DNA from: an uncultured Ectothiorhodospiraceae bacterium
Lineage (GTDB): Bacteria > Pseudomonadota > Gammaproteobacteria > Nitrococcales > Nitrococcaceae
Direction of reading: 5' to 3'
Length of the DNA: 48,512 bases
Assembly: GCA_913056385.1 (NCBI GenBank)
Contig: CAJXND010000011.1
Span: 1-48,512, forward strand
Shown one piece after another: positions 17,255-25,981 of this stretch (position 1 is its first letter; each line of letters opens with the position of its first letter). A model generated the notes under the pieces. It saw nothing but the letters and a program-made list of their open reading frames with translations. It had not been told where the DNA came from and made no database searches. A program made the position numbers and the translations under genes.

Positions 17255-18542
17255 TCAATACCTCCGCCACAGAGAGCGGGCGGGAGAATGCCCGCTGGTT
17301 GAGCGCGCCGAGCGGTTCGAGCCCCGCCGCGCGGATGCGCTCACTGACCTGGGGCTCGCAGTAGCGTCCCTGACAGGGTCCCATCCCACAACGGGTAACG
17401 ACCTTGATCGAGGACAGATCCGCGAGACCCAGCGCAACCGCTTGATCAACATCACGCACCCGGGCCCCTTCACAGGCGCAGATGACCGCGTCCTGATCCG
17501 GCACCCGGCAGGCGCGCCGCGACTGGGCCCGCTCCAGCCCACGGGCGAAACCGATCAGAAAGCGTCGCTGCCATTGCCCCTTCGGCCGACTCGCCGTCCT
17601 GCCCGTCAGATCGCTCAGCACGGCAGGCACCACACGCTCGCCGGAAAGCCGGGCATGCCGCCAGCCGCGGATGCCCTGCCCTTCACCAATCACGTAGATC
17701 CCGGGTCGGTTGCTGCGCCCGAGCGAATCCGTCGCCACCACCCAGTAACCACCGACCGGGTCGTAATTGACAGCGCAGCCTGCCGTCCGGGCGAGCTGTG
17801 TCTGCGGAACGAAACGCTCGGTCAGGCCCAGGTGATCAAAGGGAATCCGCTCATCGCCGTCGGTGAGCAGTTCACCATCGCCCACGGCGGCCACCGCTGT
17901 GCCGTAGCGTATGGGCACGCCGGCCCGGGCGAGCCAGCGGCGCTTGCGCATGAATTCGAGACTGTTGCCGGGAATACCGAGCCCCCACGGCGCGAGACGT
18001 GCGTAATCGCTGCGCCGCAGACGATCAATGACATGCGTGACCATGCCCCCGGCGCGCACGACGCCAGCTGCCACCACGGTAAGGAAAGGGCCGCTTCCGG
18101 CAATGACAATCCGCCCGCGAGGCAGAATGCCATGCCCCTTGCCCAGCGCCTGCAGGGCGCCCGCACTCGTGACGCTGCGCGCCGGCAGGCCGGGCACGGG
18201 GTCATGCAGGTCATAGGCGCCGCAGGCGAGGACAATGGCATCGAAGCTCGCCTGATCCGCGCCATCCCCGCCCTCGAACCAGACGCGGCCATCGGACTCG
18301 ACCGACAGGACCCGGGTCCCCGAGCGCAGGCTCAGCTCAGGGGTTTCCGCCGCCAGCGCCTCCAATGGGGTGGTTGGCGCCGTGGTCCGAATGCGGCCGA
18401 TGTTTCCGCCGGTGCGTGGCTGTTCATCGAATACGGTCACGCGGACGCCGCGTGCGAGCAATCCACGGATCGCCGCCTCCCCGGCCGGCCCGGTCCCGAT
18501 CACCGAAACGGAGGGGGCGGGCTGTCCAGCGGCAATCGACAT
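17241..18542 (-). CDS. NAD(P)/FAD-like large subunit of D-hydroxyproline dehydrogenase (HcnB-like)
   Basis: A 433-residue pyridine-nucleotide-disulfide-type flavoprotein. The first dinucleotide-binding motif, VIGTGPAGEAAIRGLL, lies at 14-29, and the second, IVIAGSGPFLTVVAAGVV, near residue 145. The C-terminus carries a BFD-like 2Fe-2S module, ICACEG followed by CGMGPCQGRYC. It resembles HcnB and the alpha subunit of heteromeric L-proline or D-hydroxyproline dehydrogenases, passing electrons between flavins and iron-sulfur centres. It starts nine bases after livF. Co-transcription with a dedicated importer and a hydroxyproline dehydratase supports the substrate. Confidence 0.87.
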   Translation of the reverse strand: MSIAAGQPAPSVSVIGTGPAGEAAIRGLLARGVRVTVFDEQPRTGGNIGRIRTTAPTTPLEALAAETPELSLRSGTRVLSVESDGRVWFEGGDGADQASFDAIVLACGAYDLHDPVPGLPARSVTSAGALQALGKGHGILPRGRIVIAGSGPFLTVVAAGVVRAGGMVTHVIDRLRRSDYARLAPWGLGIPGNSLEFMRKRRWLARAGVPIRYGTAVAAVGDGELLTDGDERIPFDHLGLTERFVPQTQLARTAGCAVNYDPVGGYWVVATDSLGRSNRPGIYVIGEGQGIRGWRHARLSGERVVPAVLSDLTGRTASRPKGQWQRRFLIGFARGLERAQSRRACRVPDQDAVICACEGARVRDVDQAVALGLADLSSIKVVTRCGMGPCQGRYCEPQVSERIRAAGLEPLGALNQRAFSRPLSVAEVLNDPR

Positions 18543-18551
18543 CGATGCCGT

Positions 18552-19268
18552 TCAGGCGCCCAGGTAGGCCTGGACGATGCTCTCGTCGGCGGCGAGTGCC
18601 GAGGCCTCCCCCTTGTTCCAGATCTCGCCGTTCTCGAGCACGTAGGCGTAATGGGCAATCTTCAGCGCCAGCCGGGCATTCTGCTCCACCAGGAGGATGG
18701 TGGTCCCGGTCTCGTTCAACTGCTTGACGATGCGCATGGTCTGGGTGACCAGCTTGGGCGCCAGCCCCATGGACGGTTCATCCAGGAGCAGAACACGCGG
18801 TCCATGCATGAGCGCCCGGCCCAGCGCCAGCATCTGCTGCTCGCCTCCGGACAGAAGCGAGCCATCCTGGTGGCGCCGCTCGGCGAGGATGGGAAAACGC
18901 TCGAAGACATCGGCCAGGCGCTCGCGACGCAGGGCATGGTCCCGCACTGTAAAGCTGCCGAGCTCAAGATTTTCCTGCACGCTCAGCCCCTTGAGGATAT
19001 GCCGTCCCTCGGGCACGTGCACCAGGCCCTTCCGGGCAATCTCATGGGCCGGCAGGCGGGTGATGTCCTCGCCGTCCAGAACCACGCGGCCCATCTGCGC
19101 GCGGACGATGCCCGAGATGGTCTTCAGCGTTGTCGTCTTGCCGGCGCCGTTGCTGCCCAGCACCGCGATGATCTGCCCGGGGGTCACCTCGATATCGATC
19201 CCGCGCAACGCCTGGATCTTTCCGTAAAACGACTCGACCTGTTCGACCCGAAGCACTGGCTCAGTCAC
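18552..19268 (-). CDS. livF: Branched-chain-type ABC transporter ATP-binding protein LivF
   Basis: A 238-residue ATPase with Walker A GSNGAGKTT (about residues 36-44), the signature LLSGGEQQMLALGRAL and Walker B VLLLDEPSMGL. The LVEQNARLALKIAHYAYVLENG segment is typical of LivF. It overlaps livG by 4 bases and would energise import together with LivG. In this operon the cargo is more likely hydroxyproline isomers or related betaines than branched-chain amino acids, because the transporter is flanked by hydroxyproline enzymes on the same transcript. Confidence 0.94.
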   Translation of the reverse strand: MTEPVLRVEQVESFYGKIQALRGIDIEVTPGQIIAVLGSNGAGKTTTLKTISGIVRAQMGRVVLDGEDITRLPAHEIARKGLVHVPEGRHILKGLSVQENLELGSFTVRDHALRRERLADVFERFPILAERRHQDGSLLSGGEQQMLALGRALMHGPRVLLLDEPSMGLAPKLVTQTMRIVKQLNETGTTILLVEQNARLALKIAHYAYVLENGEIWNKGEASALAADESIVQAYLGA

Positions 19269-20041
19269 AGGGCCATCTCCTCGTCTTCCTGTCCCAGGTA
19301 GGCCTCGATCACCTTCGGATCGTTCTTGACCTGCTCAGCCGTGCCCTTGGCGATGATGCGCCCGTAATCCAGCACATGGATATGTTCGGATACCTGCATC
19401 ACCAGGCCCATATCGTGCTCGATCAGCAACACGGCCACATTGCGCTCATCGCGGATACGGCGGATCAGCTCGACCAGTGCCGCCTTCTCGGTCCCGTTGA
19501 GTCCCGCCGCGGGTTCATCGAGCAGGATCAGCTGCGGCTGGGTCGCAAGCGCCCGGGCGATTTCCACCAGCCGCTGATAGCCATAGGCGAGGTTGGTGGC
19601 AAGGCGGTCGGCGTATTCATCGACGCCCACGAACTTCATGCAGTCATGCGCCACCTCGGCAATGTACTGCTCTTCCGCGCGTTGCCCGGGGGTGCGGAAA
19701 ACCGCTCCGAAGGCCCCCGCTCGGGTCCGGCAGTGCATGCCGGCCATGACGTTTTCCATGACCGACATCTCACGGAACAGCCGGACGTTCTGGAAGGTCC
19801 GGGCAATACCGAACTGGGTGACCTTGTGAGGCTTGCGGCGCAGGATCCGCTCGCCGTTGAATTCGATACGCCCTTCCTGCGGGCGATAGAAACCGGTTAT
19901 CGAGTTGAAAAGCGAGGTCTTCCCGGCGCCGTTGGGACCAATGAGACTGGCCAGCGAGCCCGCCTCGACACCGAAATCCACCTTGTCGAGCACCGTGTTG
20001 CCCGCAAAGCGCAGGGTGACCTGTTCCAGATCGAGCAGCAT
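19265..20041 (-). CDS. livG: Branched-chain-type ABC transporter ATP-binding protein LivG
   Basis: A 258-residue ATPase with Walker A GPNGAGKTS, the LivG-typical RTFQNVRLFREMSVMENVMAG, and LAYGYQRLVEIARAL in place of a perfect LSGG. Walker B is LILLDEPAAGLN, followed by LLIEHDMGLVMQVSEHIHVLDYG. The ATG at 20041 has a strong AGGGGGAGGA ribosome-binding site. It lies between the permease livM (18-base gap) and livF (4-base overlap), the standard order of HAAT-family importers. Confidence 0.95.
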   Translation of the reverse strand: MLLDLEQVTLRFAGNTVLDKVDFGVEAGSLASLIGPNGAGKTSLFNSITGFYRPQEGRIEFNGERILRRKPHKVTQFGIARTFQNVRLFREMSVMENVMAGMHCRTRAGAFGAVFRTPGQRAEEQYIAEVAHDCMKFVGVDEYADRLATNLAYGYQRLVEIARALATQPQLILLDEPAAGLNGTEKAALVELIRRIRDERNVAVLLIEHDMGLVMQVSEHIHVLDYGRIIAKGTAEQVKNDPKVIEAYLGQEDEEMAL

Positions 20042-20059
20042 CTCTTTCCTCCCCCTGCG

Positions 20060-21001
20060 CTAGTGACGCCGTTCCGGCCAGATGCCGCTCGGCCGGAGCA
20101 GCATGATGAGCAGCATGACCACCGCGAACAGCAGCAGACGCAGCTCGCCGAGATTACGCAACAGCTCGGGACCGAGGATGATGATGAAAGCCCCGAGAAT
20201 GACGCCGGGTATCTTGCCCATACCACCCAGAATCACGGCCATCAGGACCAGCACCGACTGCTCGAAGCTGAAGCTCTCGGGGGAAATGGCACCGAGGTTG
20301 GCCGCGAAGAAGATCCCGCCGAAGGCCCCGAACACGGATCCGGTCACATAGGCGGCGAGCTTGACCCGTACGCGGTTGATGCCCATTGCCTCGGCGGCAT
20401 CTTCGTCATGCCGTACGTAGAGCCATGCGCGACCCAGCCGGGAGTGGTAGAGGCGATGGCTGGCAATGACGGCCACGATCGCCAGCAGCAGGAATATGTA
20501 ATAGAAATCGACGTAGCTGCTGATGACATAGCCGAAGAAATTCGGCTCCGGGATGTTCGACAGCCCCGTGGCCCGCCCGGTGATTTCGAGGTTGCGGGCA
20601 CCGAACCGCACGATTTCGCCGAACCCGAGGGTCACGATGGCCAGGTAATCGCTTCTCAACCGAAGCGTTGGTCCGCCGATGATGACCCCGGCGATACAGG
20701 CAGCGACCAGCGCCGGCGGGATCGCCAGCCAGAAGTTCCAGTCGAACTGGACGGTGAGAATACCAATACTGTAGGCCCCCACCGCGAAAAAGGCCGCATA
20801 CCCGAGATCCAGCAGCCCGGCGTAACCCACCACGACATTGAGCCCCAGAGCGAGGACCACGTAGAGCAGCGCATTGGTCATGATGGTCGTCATGTAACGC
20901 CCCATCACGAGCGGTGCCAGTGCCATCAGGACGACGATCGCGATCAGCAGGATGGTCTGCCGGCGCGGACTGTCGAAATATGCATAGAGCCGGTCAATCA
21001 T
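20060..21001 (-). CDS. livM: Branched-chain-type ABC transporter permease LivM
   Basis: A 313-residue inner-membrane protein with about eight to ten transmembrane segments. It has LGLNVVVGYAGLLDLGYAAFFAVGAYSIG and RLRSDYLAIVTLGFGEIVRF, both diagnostic for LivM. RHDEDAAEAMGINRVRVKLAAYVTGSVFGAFGG is the coupling loop. I start at the ATG at 21001, two bases after the livH stop, with GGAG upstream. The frame continues upstream into livH but without homology. It pairs with LivH as the channel of the putative hydroxyproline importer. Confidence 0.94.
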   Translation of the reverse strand: MIDRLYAYFDSPRRQTILLIAIVVLMALAPLVMGRYMTTIMTNALLYVVLALGLNVVVGYAGLLDLGYAAFFAVGAYSIGILTVQFDWNFWLAIPPALVAACIAGVIIGGPTLRLRSDYLAIVTLGFGEIVRFGARNLEITGRATGLSNIPEPNFFGYVISSYVDFYYIFLLLAIVAVIASHRLYHSRLGRAWLYVRHDEDAAEAMGINRVRVKLAAYVTGSVFGAFGGIFFAANLGAISPESFSFEQSVLVLMAVILGGMGKIPGVILGAFIIILGPELLRNLGELRLLLFAVVMLLIMLLRPSGIWPERRH

Positions 21002-21003
21002 GG

Positions 21004-21918
21004 TCACATCCGCTCCACTTCTGACTTGCCGAGCAGACCGGTCGGCTTGAACACCAGCACGAGGATCAGGATCGCGAAGGTGAAGACATCCTTCCACTCA
21101 CTGCCGATCCAGGGGATCTGCGTACCGAAGGATTCGAGCATCCCGAGGATCAACCCGCCCAGCATGGCCCCCGTGATACTGCCGATACCGCCAATCACCG
21201 CGGCGGTGAAGGCCTTGAGGCCGATCAGAAAGCCCATGAAGTACCAGATGCTGCCGTAGTAGGCACCGGCCATGGTGCCGGCCGCAGCGGCGAGGGCCGA
21301 GCCAATCAGGAAGGTAATCGCCACCACCCGGTTGACGTTGATCCCCATCAGGCGGCACATGTCCTTGTCGATGGAGACCGCCCGCATCGCCCTGCCGTAC
21401 ATGGTGCGGCTGACGAAGAACTCCAGGGCGATCATCAGCACGGCCGCCGTGGCCACCAGCACCATGGCCTGATGGCTGATGAACAGGCGCCCGAATTCGA
21501 ACCCGCCAAAGCCGAGATCGGTCCGGAAAGCCGTGTACTTCCCGTGGGTCAGGCTCAGTGCGCCGTTCTGCAGCACCAGGGAAACCGCCAGTGCAGTGAT
21601 CAGGATGGATAACCGGGGCGCGGAGAGCATCGGCTGGTAGGCCACCCGCTGGATGATGACGCCCAGAAAGCCCACGGCCACCATCGAGATAAGGATGGCA
21701 ATGAACAGTCCGGTCCAGCCCGCACCGACGACCCCGGAAACCAGGGACAGCGCACCAAACCCCACGAAAGCGCCGACCATGTACACATCGCCATGGGCGA
21801 AGTTGAGCAGTTTGATCACACCGAAGATCATGGTGTAACCGAGCGCAATGAGCGCGTAGAAAGACCCCAGCACCAGGCCATTGACGATAGCCTGGAGGAA
21901 GGTTTCCAAGGCTGGCAT
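21004..21918 (-). CDS. livH: Branched-chain-type ABC transporter permease LivH
   Basis: A 304-residue membrane protein. ALETFLQAIVNGLVLGSFYALIALGYTMIFGVIKLLNFAHGD at the N-terminus is an unmistakable LivH opening. RAVSIDKDMCRLMGINVNRVVAITFLIGSALAA is the cytosolic coupling region. I prefer the ATG at 21918, which has GGGGGG six bases upstream and matches the family N-terminus. An in-frame start at 21981 would add 21 residues encoded inside the upstream stem-loop, which is unlikely. Confidence 0.94.
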   Translation of the reverse strand: MPALETFLQAIVNGLVLGSFYALIALGYTMIFGVIKLLNFAHGDVYMVGAFVGFGALSLVSGVVGAGWTGLFIAILISMVAVGFLGVIIQRVAYQPMLSAPRLSILITALAVSLVLQNGALSLTHGKYTAFRTDLGFGGFEFGRLFISHQAMVLVATAAVLMIALEFFVSRTMYGRAMRAVSIDKDMCRLMGINVNRVVAITFLIGSALAAAAGTMAGAYYGSIWYFMGFLIGLKAFTAAVIGGIGSITGAMLGGLILGMLESFGTQIPWIGSEWKDVFTFAILILVLVFKPTGLLGKSEVERM

Positions 21919-21950
21919 GCCGAGCCCCCCGTAACCGGCGTTGAACCTGA

Positions 21951-21984
21951 CCGGTGCCGGCGCGGTCAACCCCGCCGGCACCGG
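21951..21984 (-). other. 12-bp intercistronic stem-loop after livK
   Basis: CCGGTGCCGGCG (21951-21962) and CGCCGGCACCGG (21973-21984) pair perfectly around a 10-base loop. The structure begins 12 bases past the livK stop and ends 32 bases before the livH start. No T-run follows. It is placed exactly like the stem-loop behind the sugar-binding-protein gene at 13280-13307, consistent with 3'-end protection of the abundant binding-protein message. Confidence 0.75.
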
Positions 21985-21996
21985 CTCTCGGCATTA

Positions 21997-23112
21997 TCAG
22001 TTCTCGAAGTAAGTCCAGGCGCCGTCTTCACCCTCAAGGATGATGAAGTTGCTGCGCGCCAGCGTGTTCTCGTCGGTGAAGGAGATCGGGCCGGTGAGCC
22101 AGGACTCGCCATCGGCCGTACCGAGCGCCTCGACCACTGCCGCCGGATCCGTGGTGCCGGCTTTCTCCATGGCCCAGGCCAGCAGCTTCAGGCCGTCATA
22201 GTTGAGCGGTGCATAGGGACCCGGATCCTGGTCGTACTCGGCGCGGTAGTTCTCGATAAAGCTGGCCGCGGCCGGCAGGAACTCGGCCGTGGGGTTCGAG
22301 AAGGCGTATACACCCTCGGCGGCACCACCCGCGATTTCAAACAGCTGCGGGGAGTTGGATCCGTCACCCACGGCGATGGTGTCGCGGTATCCACCCTGAC
22401 GAAGCTGGCGGATGAGCAGACCGCCGTCGGCGTAGTAGGCGGTCCAGAAGACTGCGTCCACATCGTTGGAGCGCACGTTGCTGACCACGGCGGAGAAGTC
22501 CTGCTCACCCTTGTTGACAGTCTCGCGGACGACCTCATGGCCCATGGACTCCCACCGGTCGGCTGTCAGATCCGCGAGGTCCTGCGAGTAGGAATCGCCC
22601 TGGTCGATGATGGCCAGACGCTCGACGCCCTGGCTCTCGAAGAAATCCACCGCCTTTTTCGACTGGTCGGCACCGGTGGAGTTGATCATGAAGGCGTTAC
22701 CCGGGTTGGCCGGGATAAGCTGGGTGGAGTTGGAGGCGGTGATGACGAAAGGCAGCCCCTCATCGCCGTACACCTTCAGCGTGGGCATGGTCGCCCCGGA
22801 GCAGTAACCGCCGACGATTCCCTGCACCCCTCGCGAGACCAGGTTACCGGCGGCATTGACCGACTGCTGCGGATCGCAGGCCGAGTCGCCATTGATGAGT
22901 TCGATATCCATGCCGAGGACGCCGCCCTCCGCGTTGAGCTCTTCGGCGGCCAGCTCCGCGGCGTTGTACATATCCTGGCCGTAGGTGGCCTCGGAGCCCG
23001 TCGTGGGCACCTGGACACCGATCAGAATACGATCGCTCTGGGCCTGTACAGCCCCGCTGAGACCAAGGCCCAGCGCGACGGCCGAGGCAAGTGCAGTCAT
23101 TCCGTTTTTCAT
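21997..23112 (-). CDS. livK: LivK-type periplasmic amino-acid-binding protein
   Basis: A 371-residue exported binding protein with a signal peptide of about 24 residues ending AVQA. It is a type I periplasmic binding protein. Typical parts are ILIGVQVPTTGSEATYGQDMYNAAELAAEELN, NLVSRGVQGIVGGYCSGATMP (the ligand-binding loop) and LPFVITASNSTQLI, followed by an ABC-transporter-like second lobe. The ATG at 23112 has GGAGGG eight bases upstream. It is the specificity subunit of livKHMGF. Its position right behind cis-3-hydroxyproline dehydratase suggests binding of hydroxyprolines or proline-like ligands; this is inference. Confidence 0.92.
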   Translation of the reverse strand: MKNGMTALASAVALGLGLSGAVQAQSDRILIGVQVPTTGSEATYGQDMYNAAELAAEELNAEGGVLGMDIELINGDSACDPQQSVNAAGNLVSRGVQGIVGGYCSGATMPTLKVYGDEGLPFVITASNSTQLIPANPGNAFMINSTGADQSKKAVDFFESQGVERLAIIDQGDSYSQDLADLTADRWESMGHEVVRETVNKGEQDFSAVVSNVRSNDVDAVFWTAYYADGGLLIRQLRQGGYRDTIAVGDGSNSPQLFEIAGGAAEGVYAFSNPTAEFLPAAASFIENYRAEYDQDPGPYAPLNYDGLKLLAWAMEKAGTTDPAAVVEALGTADGESWLTGPISFTDENTLARSNFIILEGEDGAWTYFEN

Positions 23113-23129
23113 CTGCTCATCCCTCCAGA

Positions 23130-23144
23130 TATAAATTTTATACA
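23130..23144 (-). promoter_or_regulatory. AT-rich palindrome and shared motif in the livK leader
   Basis: TATAAA-T-TTTATA (23130-23142) is a perfect 13-base dyad in the 76-base gap between the dehydratase and livK. It includes TTTTATACA (23136-23144). The same 9-mer recurs in the divergent promoter region at 25023-25031. It is a candidate operator for the adjacent GntR-family regulator, or part of an internal promoter that raises livK expression. Confidence 0.45.
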
Positions 23145-23188
23145 CTTTGACAGGTGTAGACGATCCTGTCGCCGGGCGCAAGCACGCA

Positions 23189-24295
23189 CTATGCTGCAGT
23201 GCGCCATACAGGGTCGCCCAGTACCCTGTAATCCAGTTCCAGCCCCAGTCCCGGCGTATTCGGCGCCGCCAGACAGCCACCACTGCGGCGTGGTGCGCCC
23301 GGCGCGAAATCACGGGTGACATAGCTGTTGAAGTCCGTAACCGAGAAGCGCATCGCTTCCGGCGTAGAGTGGGCCAGATGGGCGATCGCCGCGGTTGCGA
23401 CATCGCCTCCCCAGGTGTCTTCCAGGGTCATGGCGATGCCCGATTCGACGCACAGATCCCGCATCCGGTGGGCCCGCGTCAGCCCGCCGACCTTGGCGAT
23501 CTTGATGTTCACCACATCCATTGCGCCATCGGATAACGCACGCAGGAGGGGCGCGAACCCGTCGATGGTCTCGTCAAGGACGAAAGGCCGGGCCGTGGCA
23601 CGCCGGATCTGCAGGCAGGACTCGTACTCGGGGCAGGGCTGCTCGATATACACATCAAGGCCGGCGACCGCCGCGGCAACACGCATGGCACCGTGCCGGG
23701 TCCAGCCGGTGTTGGCATCCGCAACCAGCGTGTCGCCGGCACGCATCACCGCGGCGCAGGCATGAATGCGCTCGATGTCGGTGTCCGGATCTCCGCCCAC
23801 CTTGAGCTGGAACTTGGTGTAGCCCTCCGCCTGATACTGGCGGCAGCGCTCGGCCATCTGCTCCGGGCTCTGCTGGGATATCGCCCGGTACAGGGCGATA
23901 TCATCGCCGTAGCGCCCGCCGAGCAGGTGACAGGCAGGCTGTCCGGTCACCTTGCCCAGAATGTCCCAGCAGGCGATGTCCAGCGGCGACTTGACGTAGT
24001 TGTGCCCGCGCATGGCCCGGTCCATGAACTCACTGATCTGCATGGGGCGGCACGGATCCATTCCCAGCAACTGCGGTGCCAGTTCGCGCAGACCGGTTCT
24101 GGCACCCTCGGCATAGGCGGGCAGATAGGCCGGTCCCAGGGGGCAGACCTCGCCGGCCCCGGTGATTCCGGCATCGGTCTCCAGCTCAACGATGGTGCTG
24201 TCGAAAACGTCGACACTGTTGCCGCCCGACCAGGCATAACGCCCCTCGTGCAGAGGCAGGTCAAGCTGGTAGACGTTAATGGCGGTGATTTTCAC
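23189..24295 (-). CDS. cis-3-hydroxy-L-proline dehydratase (enolase superfamily)
   Basis: A 368-residue mandelate-racemase/muconate-lactonizing-type enzyme. KFQLKVGG carries the lysines of the second strand (Lys165), metal ligands are Asp193 (ADANTGW), Glu218 (YIEQPC) and Asp241/Glu242 (LDETIDG), and the opposing lysine is Lys265 (NIKIAKVGG). The N-terminus [14 protein letters not shown] and the body closely resemble, from memory, the characterised cis-3-hydroxy-L-proline dehydratase of Labrenzia. The product would be 1-pyrroline-2-carboxylate, the substrate of the reductase in the divergent operon. I chose the GTG at 24295, with AGGGGAG just upstream, because homology begins there; a TTG at 24313 is possible. 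Proline-betaine racemases are the main alternative. Confidence 0.85.
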   Translation of the reverse strand: MKITAINVYQLDLPLHEGRYAWSGGNSVDVFDSTIVELETDAGITGAGEVCPLGPAYLPAYAEGARTGLRELAPQLLGMDPCRPMQISEFMDRAMRGHNYVKSPLDIACWDILGKVTGQPACHLLGGRYGDDIALYRAISQQSPEQMAERCRQYQAEGYTKFQLKVGGDPDTDIERIHACAAVMRAGDTLVADANTGWTRHGAMRVAAAVAGLDVYIEQPCPEYESCLQIRRATARPFVLDETIDGFAPLLRALSDGAMDVVNIKIAKVGGLTRAHRMRDLCVESGIAMTLEDTWGGDVATAAIAHLAHSTPEAMRFSVTDFNSYVTRDFAPGAPRRSGGCLAAPNTPGLGLELDYRVLGDPVWRTAA

Positions 24296-24309
24296 GGAGC
24301 TCCCCTTGT

Positions 24310-24990
24310 TCAACCCTTGCCACGCCGCGCCGAGAGAAACTCCAGCAGATCGTCGCGGGCGGCCAGGATATGCTCGGCCAGCAATCTTGTGGCCTCGGCG
24401 TTGTCACGATGGTCACAGAGCATGACCAGTCGGTCATGTTCCTGACGCGCCCGTGCATTGTTATGGTCGGAGAGATTGAGCTGCAGGCGCAGATAACGAT
24501 CGGCGTTGCGATGCAGCTTGCGCAGGATATCCATGCTGCGATGACGGCCCGCCGGCGCATAGAGCGTGCTGTGCAGGCGCCAGTTGAAATGCCCCCAGCG
24601 GCCGTCCGAAGCGGGCTGGGCGAGGCTCTCGTCGAATTGACGGAGCACCTCCCGGGCCGAGGCGATGTCCTCGGAGGTGATATGCGGGAGGGCGCGCTGG
24701 AGCAGGTCCACCTCGATCAGGGCGCGGAGATCGAATATCTCGCGGATCTCCTCGAGGGAGAGCACGCTGACGGCATACCCTTTGTGCGCGGTCTGCGTGA
24801 CGAGCCCCTCGCCCTCGAGCTGCAGGAGCGCCTCGCGCAGCGGTATTCGGCTCACGCCGAACTCCGCGGCAAGGCTGTCCTGGCGAAGCGGGACACCCTC
24901 CGGAAACTCCAGGTTGAGTATCCGCTCACGCAGCGCATCCACCAGCATGCCGGCGACCGTCTGCCTTTCCCCGTTCCCCTCCAGACGCAT
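24310..24990 (-). CDS. GntR-family (FadR/FCD-type) transcriptional regulator of the hydroxyproline island
   Basis: A 226-residue regulator. The winged helix-turn-helix includes [30 protein letters not shown] around residues 40-70, followed by an FCD effector domain with [16 protein letters not shown] and [19 protein letters not shown]. His residues in HFNWRLHS and QEHDRLVM fit the usual FCD metal site. It is divergent from the dapA-family gene and heads the minus-strand operon. This position suggests control of both arms in response to a hydroxyproline or a pathway intermediate. The ATG at 24990 is the natural start. Confidence 0.9.
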   Translation of the reverse strand: MRLEGNGERQTVAGMLVDALRERILNLEFPEGVPLRQDSLAAEFGVSRIPLREALLQLEGEGLVTQTAHKGYAVSVLSLEEIREIFDLRALIEVDLLQRALPHITSEDIASAREVLRQFDESLAQPASDGRWGHFNWRLHSTLYAPAGRHRSMDILRKLHRNADRYLRLQLNLSDHNNARARQEHDRLVMLCDHRDNAEATRLLAEHILAARDDLLEFLSARRGKG

Positions 24991-25022
24991 TGTCGTTGAC
25001 CATCCCTATCCCGAACGATACT

Positions 25023-25034
25023 TTTTATACAATA
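25023..25034. promoter_or_regulatory. Candidate GntR operator in the divergent promoter of the hydroxyproline island
   Basis: TTTTATACA (25023-25031) and the direct repeat TATAC-AA-TATAC (25026-25037) lie in the 91-base gap between the GntR gene and the dapA-family gene. The same TTTTATACA occurs before livK. TACAAT (25028-25033) could be the -10 box of the plus-strand operon, although no good -35 is seen. ATAC-rich dyads are common targets of FCD-type GntR proteins. Confidence 0.45.
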
Positions 25035-25081
25035 TACGAAACGCGAGGGGAAACCCCCTCATTACAACAAGGAGGACCTCC

Positions 25082-25978
25082 ATGACCCCTGACTGGCGCG
25101 GTATCTATCCCGCTGTCACCACGCAGTTCCGTCCCGACTTCAGCCTCGACCTCGAGGCGACACGATGCGTGGTGGACAACCTCATCAACGACGGCGTCCA
25201 CGGATTGGTCATGCTGGGTACCTGCGGCGAGAACACGTCGCTCACCGCCGAGGAGAAACTCGACGTCATGCGGGCGGCCTGCGAGGTCAGTCATGGTCGG
25301 GTGCCGGTCATCACCGGCGTTGCGGAGTACACCACCGAAATGGCGTCCAGGTATGTGCGCGACGTCGAAGCCATCGGCGCCGATGGCGTCATGATCCTCC
25401 CCGCGATGGTCTACAAGGCCGACCGCCGGGAGATCATTGCCCATATCGACACGGTTGCCCGGGCCTGCGGCCTCCCGGCGATGATCTACAACAACCCCGC
25501 CTCCTACGGCATCGACATCGATCCCGGGGCTCTGGTCGAACTGTCCCGGACACCGAACATCGTGGCGGTCAAGGAATCCTCCGAGGATCCGCGGCGCATC
25601 AACGACCTCATCAACCTCGACGCCGACGCACTGGCGATCATGTCCGGCGTTGATGACGTCGCTCTGGAGTGCATGGTGGTGGGTGCCATCGGCTGGGTCT
25701 CCGGCTTTGCCAATGTCTATCCCCGCGAGAGTGTGGCGATTTACGATTGCCTGCAGGACGGTCGCATCGCGCAGGCCGTGGCCATCTACCGCTGGATGAT
25801 GGACTCGCTGCATATGGACACCCATCCCAAACTGGTACAGATGATCAAGCTTGCCGAGCAGATCGCCGGACGTGGCAGCGAGACCGTGCGCCCGCCCCGT
25901 CTGCCACTCGAGGGCCAGGAACGTGAACAGGCGACGGCCATCATCGAAAAGGCCCTGGCTACCCGGCCTGCAATCTAG
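25082..25978 (+). CDS. DapA-family 1-pyrroline-4-hydroxy-2-carboxylate deaminase
   Basis: A 298-residue class I aldolase-fold enzyme. Schiff-base Lys164 lies in VAVKESSED and active-site Tyr136 in MIYNNP. GTCGENTSLT is the substrate carboxylate-binding loop, close to the GTTGE of DapA. In hydroxyproline degradation this family deaminates 1-pyrroline-4-hydroxy-2-carboxylate to 2-oxoglutarate semialdehyde. Dihydrodipicolinate synthase itself is unlikely given the location between a GntR regulator and a 4-hydroxyproline epimerase. AGGAGG seven bases before the ATG at 25082 is a strong ribosome-binding site, and this is the first gene of the plus-strand operon. Confidence 0.88.
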   Translation: MTPDWRGIYPAVTTQFRPDFSLDLEATRCVVDNLINDGVHGLVMLGTCGENTSLTAEEKLDVMRAACEVSHGRVPVITGVAEYTTEMASRYVRDVEAIGADGVMILPAMVYKADRREIIAHIDTVARACGLPAMIYNNPASYGIDIDPGALVELSRTPNIVAVKESSEDPRRINDLINLDADALAIMSGVDDVALECMVVGAIGWVSGFANVYPRESVAIYDCLQDGRIAQAVAIYRWMMDSLHMDTHPKLVQMIKLAEQIAGRGSETVRPPRLPLEGQEREQATAIIEKALATRPAI

Positions 25979-25981
25979 GCA

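Noticed and set aside
15849-18542. Hydrogen cyanide synthase HcnABC
   Set aside because: The subunit architecture is the same, but the surrounding hydroxyproline genes and the missing dehydrogenase step of that pathway fit D-hydroxyproline dehydrogenase better.
17079-21259. Two very long plus-strand frames (740 and 627 codons)
   Set aside because: They lie opposite the dehydrogenase and liv genes; the minus-strand products have complete motifs and the plus-strand ones have none.
25082-25978. True dihydrodipicolinate synthase (dapA)
   Set aside because: The active-site frame is shared, but the gene sits between a GntR regulator and a 4-hydroxyproline epimerase, where the related deaminase is expected.
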